Shown here one piece after another: positions 1 to 5,929 of a stretch of 8,868 bases of DNA. Both the position numbers and the translations under genes were made by a program. The stretch covers positions 1-8,868 of the forward strand of contig CALGRN010000064.1 of NCBI GenBank assembly GCA_937880835.1, read 5' to 3'. Under the pieces are notes generated by a model. That model was not told the origin of the DNA and ran no database searches. It saw only the letters and a program-made list of their open reading frames with translations. Every line of letters starts with the position of its first letter. Position 1 is the first letter of the stretch. Source of the stretch: an uncultured Prevotella sp. (lineage in GTDB: Bacteria; Bacteroidota; Bacteroidia; Bacteroidales; Bacteroidaceae).

Positions 1-115
1 CTTTCATGATGCAAAAGCTATCCTTTTGCAATTCTGTTTCGTTTCTTTTGAAGTGTAAAACAAATGTTTTCAGATTGCAAAAGCATAGATATCGGAGACC
101 AAAAGGATAGCTTTT
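1..115. repeat. Intergenic repeat element, copy 1
   Basis: The left end (1-16, CTTTCATGATGCAAAA) is identical to 3761-3776, and the right end (99-115, CCAAAAGGATAGCTTTT) matches 3815-3831 at 16 of 17 positions, in the same orientation. Inside the copy, AAAAGCTATCCTTTT at 13-27 is an exact inverted repeat of AAAAGGATAGCTTTT at 101-115. The segment 10-30 is itself a small palindrome (TGCAAAAG / CTTTTGCA around a 5-base loop). The element has no coding capacity. It may extend beyond the left edge of the window. It resembles a short dispersed intergenic repeat of unknown function; the family is not identified. Confidence 0.6.
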
Positions 116-189
116 ACATCTCATTTCGATTGTTGTTAAAAGTTAAGTTGTTGACTGTCAGTAATTAATAAAATTGTTATGTTTTCGTG

Positions 190-197
190 CAAATATA
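190..197 (-). promoter_or_regulatory. Possible leftward -7 promoter box
   Basis: Read on the minus strand this is TATATTTG, which fits the Bacteroidota -7 consensus TAnnTTTG. A second, weaker copy (CATATTTG) lies at 208-215. No good -33 TTTG is found at 19-21 bases, and the gene it would serve would have to start left of the window, so this is a weak call that could be chance in AT-rich DNA. Confidence 0.22.
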
Positions 198-302
198 CGT
201 TCGATTGCAAATATGCGAGTATTTCGGCTTCATGTAAAAATATTTCTTAGTTGTTTCAATGCTCTACATAACCGTTTTAAGTGTATTTTTTCATTAATAT
301 TA

Positions 303-337
303 ATGCCGAAAACACTCCTGTTTTCGGCATGATTTTT
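303..337 (+). terminator. Intrinsic terminator-like hairpin
   Basis: An 11-bp perfect stem (ATGCCGAAAAC at 303-313 with GTTTTCGGCAT at 320-330) encloses a 6-base loop and is followed by GATTTTT, a short T tract in the plus direction. The minus-strand side is not followed by Ts. It would end rightward transcription from something left of the window, or insulate the exb operon. No gene lies within the 300 bases before it in this window, so its client is unseen. Confidence 0.65.
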
Positions 338-538
338 CCACTTTAAAGGGTTTTATATATACACAATAATTGCATACTAATGATTTCATTATTTATATCT
401 TACGATTTAATTATATTCATATATAGATACGTATGTCTCGTTTTCTTGCGTAAGCATGCTTGTTTCAGTGGTTCATATGATATTTTCTTGATAATCACAC
501 TTTTTTCTGTCTCGTTTCTTTTATCTTGTTTTTTTTAT

Positions 539-546
539 TAATTTTG
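539..546 (+). promoter_or_regulatory. Candidate -7 promoter box of the exb operon
   Basis: TAATTTTG matches the Bacteroidota -7 consensus TAnnTTTG and lies 67 bases before the ATG at 614, which would give a leader of roughly 60 bases. The expected -33 TTTG at 19-21 bases upstream is poorly matched (T-rich, TTTCTT around 515-520), so only the -7 box is supported. Confidence 0.45.
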
Positions 547-613
547 CATGCAGAACCGATGCGATGCGGTTGATGCGAAACAAAAGAAGCAGGCAACTTA
601 AAAGCATTTTTAT

Positions 614-1468
614 ATGAATATAATCCGAAAAAATATGAAGAAGATATTTGTTTTTCTCACAATAGCAACGTTGTCATTACTCGTTTTCAGTGCAGATGTA
701 ATGGCACAAGACAGCCGAGACACGGCAAAAGGAAAAGCCGAAAAAGAGATTTCTGCCGACACTGCGGCATCAGACGACGATGATTTGCTGTTGGAAACAA
801 GTGCAGATTCTATTGTATCACCGGTCGAGAGTCAAGGTTTTCACAAGTCGTTGAAGACAAAGTTCATCGAAGGAAATGCCGGTTTCATGTCTCTTGTGGC
901 ACTTGCGCTTGTGCTCGGACTTGCTTTCTGCATCGAGAGAATAATCTACCTGAGCCTCTCGGAGATAGATGCAAAGGCGTTTATGACAGATTTGGAAGCA
1001 AAGATATTGCAAGGAAACACAGACGGAGCTAAGGAGTTGTGCCGCAATACGCGCGGTCCTGTTGCGTCGATATGCTATCAGGGGCTTTTAAGAATAAATG
1101 AGAAAATAGACAATATAGAACGTTCGATAGTCTCTTACGGTGCTGTTCAGGCGGCAAACTTGGAAAAAGGATGCTCTTGGATAACGCTTTTCATCGCAAT
1201 GGCGCCTTCTCTCGGCTTTCTCGGAACGGTCATTGGAATGGTCATGGCGTTTGATCAGATACAGCAGGCAGGCGATATCAGCCCCACGATTGTGGCATCC
1301 GGCATGAAGGTTGCATTGATAACGACTATTTTCGGCATAATAGCTGCTCTCATCTTGCAGATATTCTACAACTACATTCTGTCAAAAATAGAACATCTGA
1401 CATCGCAGATGGAAGAGTCGTCGATAACATTGCTCGACACGATAGTTAAACATAAACTGACGAAATGA
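614..1468 (+). CDS. exbB: MotA/TolQ/ExbB-family proton channel protein
   Basis: Inner-membrane channel subunit that, with ExbD partners, converts proton flow into mechanical energy for outer-membrane transport (family knowledge). The protein has 284 residues. Residues 8-32 form a textbook signal peptide (MKK, hydrophobic core, VMA-Q cleavage site), followed by an acidic low-complexity linker at about 35-75 (SDDDD). Three transmembrane helices follow at about 91-114, 187-213 and 232-255. The family core APSLGFLGTVIGM lies at 197-209, with Thr205 and Thr238 at positions that look equivalent to the polar pore threonines of ExbB. A signal peptide fits the expected N-out topology. The start at 614 is the longest; Met8 at 635 begins directly at the MKK of the signal peptide and is an equally good start. 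It is the first gene of the operon and its stop overlaps the next start by 4 bases. The family call is firm; TonB-type versus Tol-type function cannot be decided from sequence, since no TonB or TolA gene is adjacent. Confidence 0.93.
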   Translation: MNIIRKNMKKIFVFLTIATLSLLVFSADVMAQDSRDTAKGKAEKEISADTAASDDDDLLLETSADSIVSPVESQGFHKSLKTKFIEGNAGFMSLVALALVLGLAFCIERIIYLSLSEIDAKAFMTDLEAKILQGNTDGAKELCRNTRGPVASICYQGLLRINEKIDNIERSIVSYGAVQAANLEKGCSWITLFIAMAPSLGFLGTVIGMVMAFDQIQQAGDISPTIVASGMKVALITTIFGIIAALILQIFYNYILSKIEHLTSQMEESSITLLDTIVKHKLTK

Positions 1469-1977
1469 AGTTCGCAAGCAAAGGAAAAGGAACGGCAGAG
1501 AGAGTCTCAACGACCGTTTTCTATGTGTTGATTGCATTGAGTGTGCTTATGTTCGGGCTGTTCTATACGGTCGGTTATGACCGTCCTTACACAGAAAATC
1601 CCGATTTCAACGCGCCGGTTATGACCGATGCAGTCATCGTTCTTATGTGTCTGCTCGTCATTGCGGCATCGTGTGTGACGGCATTTTCAGTTGTCAGAAG
1701 CATAAAGAACGGCAGAAAAGAGATGCGGGTTGTCAACGGTATTCATGCATCGCGCATATCTTTCGGCATCGTCGGAGGAGTTTTCGTTCTGCTTTTGCTT
1801 ACCTATATGCTCGGTTCTTCATCGCCGATGACAGTCAACGGTAAAGAATATGCCGACGTGTTTTGGCTTAAAACATCGGCAATGTTTATAGACACGTCGA
1901 TTTCTCTCATTGTTATTGCTGCGGGAGCTGTATTGTTCGGTTTCACAAGAAGTTACAGAAAGGACAGAAACAGATGA
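1465..1977 (+). CDS. Four-helix membrane protein of the exb operon, function unknown
   Basis: I do not recognise a named family. The 170 residues contain four predicted transmembrane segments at about 16-37, 56-79, 98-116 and 138-160. Positive charges cluster at the N-terminus (KGKGTAER), in the middle loop (KNGRKEMR, 81-88) and at the C-terminus (RSYRKDRNR), while the loops at 38-55 and 117-137 are neutral or acidic. By the positive-inside rule both termini and the central loop are cytoplasmic. The gene starts inside the exbB stop and ends inside the exbD start, each an ATGA overlap, so its synthesis is probably coupled to both. From memory, a small unnamed membrane protein at this place is a recurring feature of Bacteroidota exbB-exbD-exbD operons. 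That suggests an accessory subunit or assembly factor of the complex, which is inference. No catalytic motif is seen. Confidence 0.88.
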   Translation: MKFASKGKGTAERVSTTVFYVLIALSVLMFGLFYTVGYDRPYTENPDFNAPVMTDAVIVLMCLLVIAASCVTAFSVVRSIKNGRKEMRVVNGIHASRISFGIVGGVFVLLLLTYMLGSSSPMTVNGKEYADVFWLKTSAMFIDTSISLIVIAAGAVLFGFTRSYRKDRNR

Positions 1978-2504
1978 TGTTCCGTAAAATAAAACGCAAC
2001 GTACCGGGTCTTAACACCACTTCAACAGCAGACATTTCGTTTATGTTGCTGATATTCTTTCTTGTAACAACGTCTATGGATATTGATAAAGGACTGTCGC
2101 GACAGTTGCCCGCCGTCACTCCGAAAGATAAGCAGCAAGAGCAAACGGACATAAACGAGGACTTGCTGTTGAAGATAAAAATAGATGCGGAAAACAACGT
2201 ATATGTTGATGGAAAACCTGAGAAAACAGTCAATTTGCGCAACCGTGTGGAAGCGTTTATAGAGAAATCGCGCAAAGAACACATAATTTCGTTTCAAAGT
2301 GATCGTAACTCTACTTACGAAAGTTATTTCAATGTGCAGAACGAGATAATGGCAGCTTATCGCAGATTGCGTGACAAATATGCCGTGAAACGGTTTCATC
2401 ATGGTTATCAGCAGTGCAGTCAGAGCGAGAAAGAGGCTGTAAGAAACTATTATCCGCAACGCATATCAGAGCTTTACAACGTAGATGAGGAGGAACTGAA
2501 ATGA
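1974..2504 (+). CDS. exbD: ExbD/TolR-family biopolymer transport protein, first copy
   Basis: Stator-type partner of the ExbB channel: one membrane helix plus a periplasmic domain. The 176 residues show a basic cytoplasmic N-terminus with the motif VPGLNT (10-15) and a transmembrane helix at about 21-35. Asp20 (TADISFMLL) sits at the position of the protonatable aspartate essential in ExbD. The periplasmic region contains the ExbD-type strand DLLLKIKIDAENNVYVDG (63-80) and SFQSDRNSTYESYFNVQNEI (106-125). The C-terminus from about 140 on (hydrophilic, rich in Gln, Glu and Tyr, ending DEEELK) goes beyond the usual ExbD fold. The start ATG at 1974 overlaps the previous stop; a second ATG follows immediately at 1977. 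The gene overlaps the second exbD by 4 bases. Two different ExbD subunits in one operon suggest a heteromeric complex. Confidence 0.92.
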   Translation: MMFRKIKRNVPGLNTTSTADISFMLLIFFLVTTSMDIDKGLSRQLPAVTPKDKQQEQTDINEDLLLKIKIDAENNVYVDGKPEKTVNLRNRVEAFIEKSRKEHIISFQSDRNSTYESYFNVQNEIMAAYRRLRDKYAVKRFHHGYQQCSQSEKEAVRNYYPQRISELYNVDEEELK

Positions 2505-2968
2505 GCATATACAGGCGCATAAGGCATGAAGTTCCGGGACTGAACACATCTTCTTTGCCCGATTTGATATTCACCGTGCTGTTCTTTTTCATGATTGTCA
2601 CGCACATGCGCAAGGAAACTGTGAAGGTACAATATAAAGTTCCTGCCGGAACAGAGCTTACAAGGCTTACCAGGAAATCTACCGTTACACATATATATAT
2701 AGGAAAGCCGGCTGCAACGGTGAGTGATCGTTCAGACAACGATACCCGTATTCAGATGAACGACAAATACGTAAGCATGCCCGAAATCATCGACTATGTT
2801 TCGGAAGAGCGCAAACGCATGATGCCGGAGGATGCCCGGAAGATGACAGTTTCTATCAAAGCCGACAGAAATACTCATATGGGAGTGATAACAGACGTAA
2901 AGCAAGCGTTGCGCAAAGCAAATGCATTGAAAGTCAATTATTCTGCAACGTCAAGAGAAGGTTTATAG
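2501..2968 (+). CDS. exbD: ExbD/TolR-family biopolymer transport protein, second copy
   Basis: Paralogue of the preceding gene. The 155 residues begin with the same layout: basic N-terminus, VPGLNT at 11-16, conserved membrane aspartate Asp21 (LPDLIF) and a single helix at about 21-36 that is unusually Phe-rich. The periplasmic domain contains a central segment DKYVSMPEIIDYV (88-100) and the classic ExbD terminal unit TVSIKADRNTHMGVITDVKQ (116-135), here closer to the family norm than in the first copy. The shared VPGLNT-plus-Asp segment in consecutive genes indicates an old tandem duplication. The start overlaps the previous stop (ATGA). It is the last gene of the operon; no TonB gene follows and no good terminator is seen before the regulator gene 76 bases downstream. 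Confidence 0.92.
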   Translation: MSIYRRIRHEVPGLNTSSLPDLIFTVLFFFMIVTHMRKETVKVQYKVPAGTELTRLTRKSTVTHIYIGKPAATVSDRSDNDTRIQMNDKYVSMPEIIDYVSEERKRMMPEDARKMTVSIKADRNTHMGVITDVKQALRKANALKVNYSATSREGL

Positions 2969-2989
2969 CATTATGTCGTAAAAATAACA

Positions 2990-3008
2990 TAATAATTGGC
3001 AATAATTA
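2990..3008. promoter_or_regulatory. Candidate operator palindrome at the lrp-family promoter
   Basis: TAATAATTGGCAATAATTA is a dyad centred on 2999 in which 8 of 9 base pairs match (only 2994/3004 fails). It covers the -33 box of the promoter driving the Lrp/AsnC-type gene. Lrp/AsnC regulators bind AT-rich dyads of about 15 bp and commonly repress themselves (family knowledge), so an autoregulatory operator is a reasonable inference. It is untested and the region is AT-rich, which raises the chance of accidental symmetry. Confidence 0.4.
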
Positions 3009-3027
3009 ATCTTTTTTCGTATCTTTG
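2996..3027 (+). promoter_or_regulatory. Promoter of the Lrp/AsnC-type gene
   Basis: A -33 box TTGG at 2996-2999 and a -7 box TATCTTTG at 3020-3027 are separated by 20 bases, fitting the Bacteroidota consensus (TTTG, 19-21 bases, TAnnTTTG). The transcription start would be near 3034, leaving a leader of only about 10 bases before the ATG at 3045. Confidence 0.65.
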
Positions 3028-3044
3028 CGATAAAATTAGTAAAG

Positions 3045-3551
3045 ATGGCACATAACAATTTGGATTTATTGGATAAGAAAATACTGCGTCTTATATCGCA
3101 AGACGCACGCATTCCGTTCTTGGAAGTGGCACGAGTTTGCAATGTAAGTGGTGCTGCTATTCATCAACGTATCCAGAAATTGATAAAACTTGGCATCATC
3201 AAAGGCTCACAGTTCATAGTAGATCCCGTTAAACTCGGATATGAGACTTGTGCGTATATTGGTATATTTTTAAAAAATCCGTCAGACTTTAACAATGTCG
3301 TGAACGGCTTGAAGAAGATACCTGAGGTTGTGGAATGTCATGTGACAAGCGGCGAATTCGACCTTTTCATAAAGATATATGCCTACAACAACCATCATCT
3401 TTTGAGTCTCATACACGACAAATTGCAGCCGTTGGGACTTTCAAGAAGCATTTCGATAATCTCTTTCAAGAAGACTATTGAGCGCACAATTCCCGTTCCT
3501 GAGCTTTCTGATGAAGTGGAAGATACGGACAAATATACTGATACTTATTAA
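3045..3551 (+). CDS. Lrp/AsnC-family transcriptional regulator
   Basis: DNA-binding regulator of the feast/famine class, which senses amino acids or other small ligands. The 168 residues contain an N-terminal AsnC-type winged helix-turn-helix (LDLLDKKILRLISQDAR at 6-22; the turn and recognition helix at about 27-50 with VARVCNVSGAAIHQRIQKL). A RAM/AsnC ligand and oligomerisation domain follows at about 68-141 (YIGIFLKNP, then SGEFDLFIKI at 102-111 where the family has a Gly-x-x-Asp ligand motif). The final 20 residues are an acidic tail (SDEVEDTDKYTDTY) not needed for the fold. The gene has its own promoter and a possible operator 37 bases upstream, and is followed by a strong hairpin. Targets are not evident; its place 76 bases after the exb operon allows, but does not prove, control of that operon. 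Confidence 0.93.
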   Translation: MAHNNLDLLDKKILRLISQDARIPFLEVARVCNVSGAAIHQRIQKLIKLGIIKGSQFIVDPVKLGYETCAYIGIFLKNPSDFNNVVNGLKKIPEVVECHVTSGEFDLFIKIYAYNNHHLLSLIHDKLQPLGLSRSISIISFKKTIERTIPVPELSDEVEDTDKYTDTY

Positions 3552-3580
3552 CCGCAAGAAGGAACATATCCGACCTTTTC

Positions 3581-3646
3581 AAGACAAAGATGTCCTGTTT
3601 CAATGTGAAAAACGTTATTTCCATTGAAACAGGACATCTTTGTCTT
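3581..3646 (+). terminator. 25-bp perfect-stem hairpin, probable transcription terminator
   Basis: The arms 3581-3605 and 3622-3646 are perfectly complementary over 25 bp around a 16-base loop. It starts 30 bases after the regulator stop and ends in TCTTT then TATA. The right arm is U-rich near its foot, but there is no clean T tract outside the stem on either strand. The position supports termination of the regulator transcript. The stem is much longer than a usual intrinsic terminator, so a structured RNA or protein-binding element is an alternative. Confidence 0.6.
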
Positions 3647-3760
3647 TATAGTAATACTTGGTTTTATTAATATTTCGGCAAACCAAAAAAGTTTCAGATA
3701 TTTTCTTACTGTTTAACGTTGGCTATGCGGATTATATTCTGCGCTTATCCGAAAGCATAA

Positions 3761-3831
3761 CTTTCATGATGCAAAACAATAGCTTTTAGCGTGTGAAAGA
3801 ATAGCTTTTGCAAGCCAAAAGGATAACTTTT
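3761..3831. repeat. Intergenic repeat element, copy 2
   Basis: This copy shares its first 16 bases with 1-16 exactly and its last 17 bases (3815-3831) with 99-115 apart from one change (G to A at 3826). It is shorter than copy 1 (71 against 115 bases) because the middle differs. It also contains a direct repeat AATAGCTTTT at 3778-3787 and 3800-3809, 22 bases apart, and CTTTTG / CAAAAG arms (3805-3810, 3816-3821; the second arm reads CAAAAG) around a 5-base loop. It lies between convergent genes and has no coding capacity. Confidence 0.6.
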
Positions 3832-3848
3832 GAAACGTGTTTTATAAC

Positions 3849-3865
3849 ATACTGATATTCAGTAT
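3849..3865 (-). terminator. Short hairpin at the ispH stop codon
   Basis: ATACTGA (3849-3855) and TCAGTAT (3859-3865) form a perfect 7-bp stem with a 3-base loop, beginning in the last base of the ispH stop codon. On the minus strand it is followed by GTTATAAAA rather than a T tract, so it is a weak terminator candidate; it may only stabilise the 3' end or be chance. Confidence 0.28.
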
Positions 3866-4731
3866 TATATAAGTTGCGATTTTTCTATTATGAAATCGCG
3901 GCATCTTTCCATAAGCCATTTAGGCGTGCTTGTTGCTCCGCAGATGCCAACAGTGCTTGCTCCTTTAAACCAATTCATGTCTATTTCGTCGGCACTCTCT
4001 ATTTGGTAACTGTTGGGATTTATGCTCTTGCATTCGTTGAAAAGCACTTTGCCGTTGCTGCTTTTGCGCCCGCTTACGAAGATAATAATGTCGTGTCTGG
4101 CAGCGAAAGCGGAAATGTTGGGCATTCTGTTAGCAACCTGCCTGCAAATAGTGTCGAAACTCTTGAATTCCGCACCATTCTTGATATGCGTTTGGATATA
4201 ATCTATTATGCGGTGGAACTCGTCCAGCGACTTTGTAGTTTGCGAATAGAGGTATATATCGCGGTTGAAATCAAGTTGTTTGACATCCTCAAAATTCTCT
4301 ATCACTATCGCCTTGCTTTGCGTTTGTCCTACAAGTCCGAGCACTTCGGCATGTCCGTTCTTTCCGAAAATGACCGTCTGGGCATCCTTGTTGCTGTCGA
4401 ACTGTCGCTTTATGCGTCGTTGCAGTTGAAGCACAACAGGGCATGTGGCGTCTATTATCTCAATATTGTTCTTCCTTGCAGTATCATAAGTCTCCGGCGG
4501 TTCGCCATGCGCTCTGAGCAAAACCTTTACATCGTGCAGACGATTAAGCTCGTCATGATTGATAGTTATAAGCCCCATATCGCGCAGTCTTTCGCATTCC
4601 ATACCGTTGTGTACGATGTCTCCGAGACAATAAAGCGTCTTTCCGGCTGCCAGTTCCTCTTCTGCTTTTTCGATAGCAGTAGTAACTCCGAAGCAGAAAC
4701 CGCTGCCTTTGTCTATCTCTACCTGCAACAT
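3865..4731 (-). CDS. ispH: 4-hydroxy-3-methylbut-2-enyl diphosphate reductase
   Basis: Iron-sulfur enzyme that makes isopentenyl and dimethylallyl diphosphate from HMBPP, the last step of the MEP isoprenoid pathway, in the cytoplasm. The 288 residues cover the whole family. The three cluster cysteines are Cys13 (GFCFGV), Cys97 (DATCPVV) and Cys196 (FDTICRQ). Substrate-binding residues are His41 (VHNG), His75 (RAHGEPP), His127 and Glu129 (GHAEVLG), Thr165/Thr166 (SQTTKS), Ser224-Ser225-Asn226 (KSSNGK) and Ser268 (GATSTP). All expected motifs are present, in order, so it should be active. The protein is slightly shorter than the Escherichia coli one because of a shorter C-terminus. The ATG lies 3 bases after the meaB stop, so the two genes are almost surely co-transcribed, with meaB first. 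Confidence 0.97.
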   Translation of the reverse strand: MLQVEIDKGSGFCFGVTTAIEKAEEELAAGKTLYCLGDIVHNGMECERLRDMGLITINHDELNRLHDVKVLLRAHGEPPETYDTARKNNIEIIDATCPVVLQLQRRIKRQFDSNKDAQTVIFGKNGHAEVLGLVGQTQSKAIVIENFEDVKQLDFNRDIYLYSQTTKSLDEFHRIIDYIQTHIKNGAEFKSFDTICRQVANRMPNISAFAARHDIIIFVSGRKSSNGKVLFNECKSINPNSYQIESADEIDMNWFKGASTVGICGATSTPKWLMERCRDFIIEKSQLI

Positions 4732-4734
4732 AAG

Positions 4735-5835
4735 CTATTGTTTTAAGCCCTCGAAATAGGCGTCAAGCAATTTTTGTGCTGCCTTGAAAGATGTTTCTTC
4801 GCCTCCGAGAACGCTGCGTTCGGAGTTTTTCAGAAGCATCTGTATAGACTCGTTGTTATAGAAATTGTTTCGCAGATGCTCGTTTATGCTTTCGTACATC
4901 CAGTATTTGCTCTGCTCGTTGCGTCGATATTGGAAGTAGCCGTTATCCTTCACGAAGTCGAAATACTTATATACCATGTCCCAAATCTCTTTAATGCCTA
5001 TGCCGTAGAAACCACTGTAACACATGACTTGCGGCATCCAACCGCTCTCCGGCATTGGAAAGAAGTGCAGGGCGTTGCGGAAATTGTTTGCGGCAGTATG
5101 GCATTTGTCAACGTTTTCGCCGTCGCATTTGTTTATTACGATACCGTCCGATATTTCCATTATACCCCTTTTGATGCCTTGAAGCTCATCGCCCGTACCA
5201 GCCAACTGTATGAGCAGGAAGAAGTCAACCATAGAATGGCAGGCTGTTTCGCTCTGTCCTACGCCCACAGTCTCAACGAATATCTTATCGTAACCGGCAG
5301 CTTCGCATAGTATTATCGTTTCCCTTGTCTTGCGGGCGACACCTCCAAGCGAGCCCGCAGTTGGACTTGGGCGTATGAAAGCCTCTTCTCTTACGGCGAG
5401 TTTTTCCATTCTTGTCTTGTCGCCGAGAATACTTCCTTTGCTCCGTTCGGAGCTTGGATCAATGGCAAGTACGGCAAGTTTGCCTCCATGTTCGTCTAAA
5501 ACGTGACATCCGAATTGGTCTATCGATGTGCTTTTTCCTGCACCCGGCACTCCGCTTATGCCTATACGAAGCGAATTTCCGCTATAAGGGAGACACTTGT
5601 CTATAACCTCTTGCGCCTTTTGCTGATGCTTCGGGTTAACGCTTTCTACCAGTGTTACTGCCTGACTGAGTACGGTTACGTTGCCTTTTATTATGCCATC
5701 GACGATTTCATCGACAGTCATTTCTCTGCGACGGAAGCGTGCTCGGTTGAGGTAAGGGCTTATTATGTCGGGTTGTTCTATGCCTGAATTAACCGTAAGT
5801 CCTTTATATTCTTTATTGTTTTCGGGATGTTTCAT
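4735..5835 (-). CDS. meaB: Methylmalonyl-CoA mutase-associated GTPase MeaB
   Basis: G3E-type GTPase (also called ArgK) that gates delivery of adenosylcobalamin to, and protects, methylmalonyl-CoA mutase, the enzyme linking succinyl-CoA and propionate production. The 366 residues show a helical N-terminal extension (about 1-85), the Walker A loop GVPGAGKS (95-102), IDPSS (125-129) and SILGDKTRM (135-143). Also present are the switch segment ETVGVGQSE (188-196), the guanine-specificity motif NKCD (235-238), and a C-terminal helical dimerisation arm (about 300-366). The full motif set predicts a functional protein. The ATG at 5835 is preceded by A-rich sequence (AACAAAGAT). The 94-base gap to the upstream DUF1573 gene contains no clear TAnnTTTG box on the minus strand, so its promoter is unidentified and read-through is possible. 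The mutase genes are not in this window. Confidence 0.95.
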   Translation of the reverse strand: MKHPENNKEYKGLTVNSGIEQPDIISPYLNRARFRRREMTVDEIVDGIIKGNVTVLSQAVTLVESVNPKHQQKAQEVIDKCLPYSGNSLRIGISGVPGAGKSTSIDQFGCHVLDEHGGKLAVLAIDPSSERSKGSILGDKTRMEKLAVREEAFIRPSPTAGSLGGVARKTRETIILCEAAGYDKIFVETVGVGQSETACHSMVDFFLLIQLAGTGDELQGIKRGIMEISDGIVINKCDGENVDKCHTAANNFRNALHFFPMPESGWMPQVMCYSGFYGIGIKEIWDMVYKYFDFVKDNGYFQYRRNEQSKYWMYESINEHLRNNFYNNESIQMLLKNSERSVLGGEETSFKAAQKLLDAYFEGLKQ

Positions 5836-5929
5836 ATCTTTGTTTGTATATTTCCGTTATTTGTCAGTGTTCATATTGCGTATGCGGAAGAACACTTTAT
5901 CCGTTCGATTATTGAGTTTTTTCTTCGCT

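Larger units (their letters stand above)
1..613. other. Non-coding region upstream of the exb operon
   Basis: No convincing gene is visible on either strand. The stretch holds the repeat element at 1-115, a possible leftward promoter box near 190-197, the hairpin terminator at 303-337, a very AT-rich segment from about 340 to 540, and the -7 box at 539-546. Between 558 and 577 the hexamer GATGCG occurs three times in what would be the 5' untranslated leader of the operon; I attach no function to it. I saw no tRNA-like fold. Confidence 0.7.
3552..3864. other. Convergent intergenic region between the regulator gene and ispH
   Basis: These 313 bases hold no gene. They contain the long hairpin (3581-3646), an AT-rich spacer (3647-3760), repeat element copy 2 (3761-3831) and, at the ispH stop codon, a short hairpin (3849-3865). 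Confidence 0.75.

Noticed and set aside
558..577. Three GATGCG words before exbB as a possible regulatory repeat
   Set aside because: Very short, two of the copies overlap, and no symmetry or known site is matched.
2022..2459. Minus-strand open frames opposite the first exbD
   Set aside because: Low-complexity translation, no start context, and wholly inside a well-supported gene.
2970..2993. ATTATGT / ACATAAT hairpin just after the second exbD
   Set aside because: The stem is only 7 bp, all but one pair AT, and no T tract follows; it also overlaps the operator candidate. Not called as a terminator.
3874..4746. A 290-codon open frame on the plus strand opposite ispH
   Set aside because: It is the antisense shadow of ispH, whose catalytic motifs are all present; the shadow product has no recognisable family pattern.
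4774..5310. A 178-codon plus-strand open frame opposite meaB
   Set aside because: Same reason: it mirrors meaB, which carries complete GTPase motifs.
5866..5896. AGTGTTC / GAACACT inverted repeat between meaB and the DUF1573 gene
   Set aside because: A 7-bp stem with a 17-base loop and no T tract on either side; likely chance.
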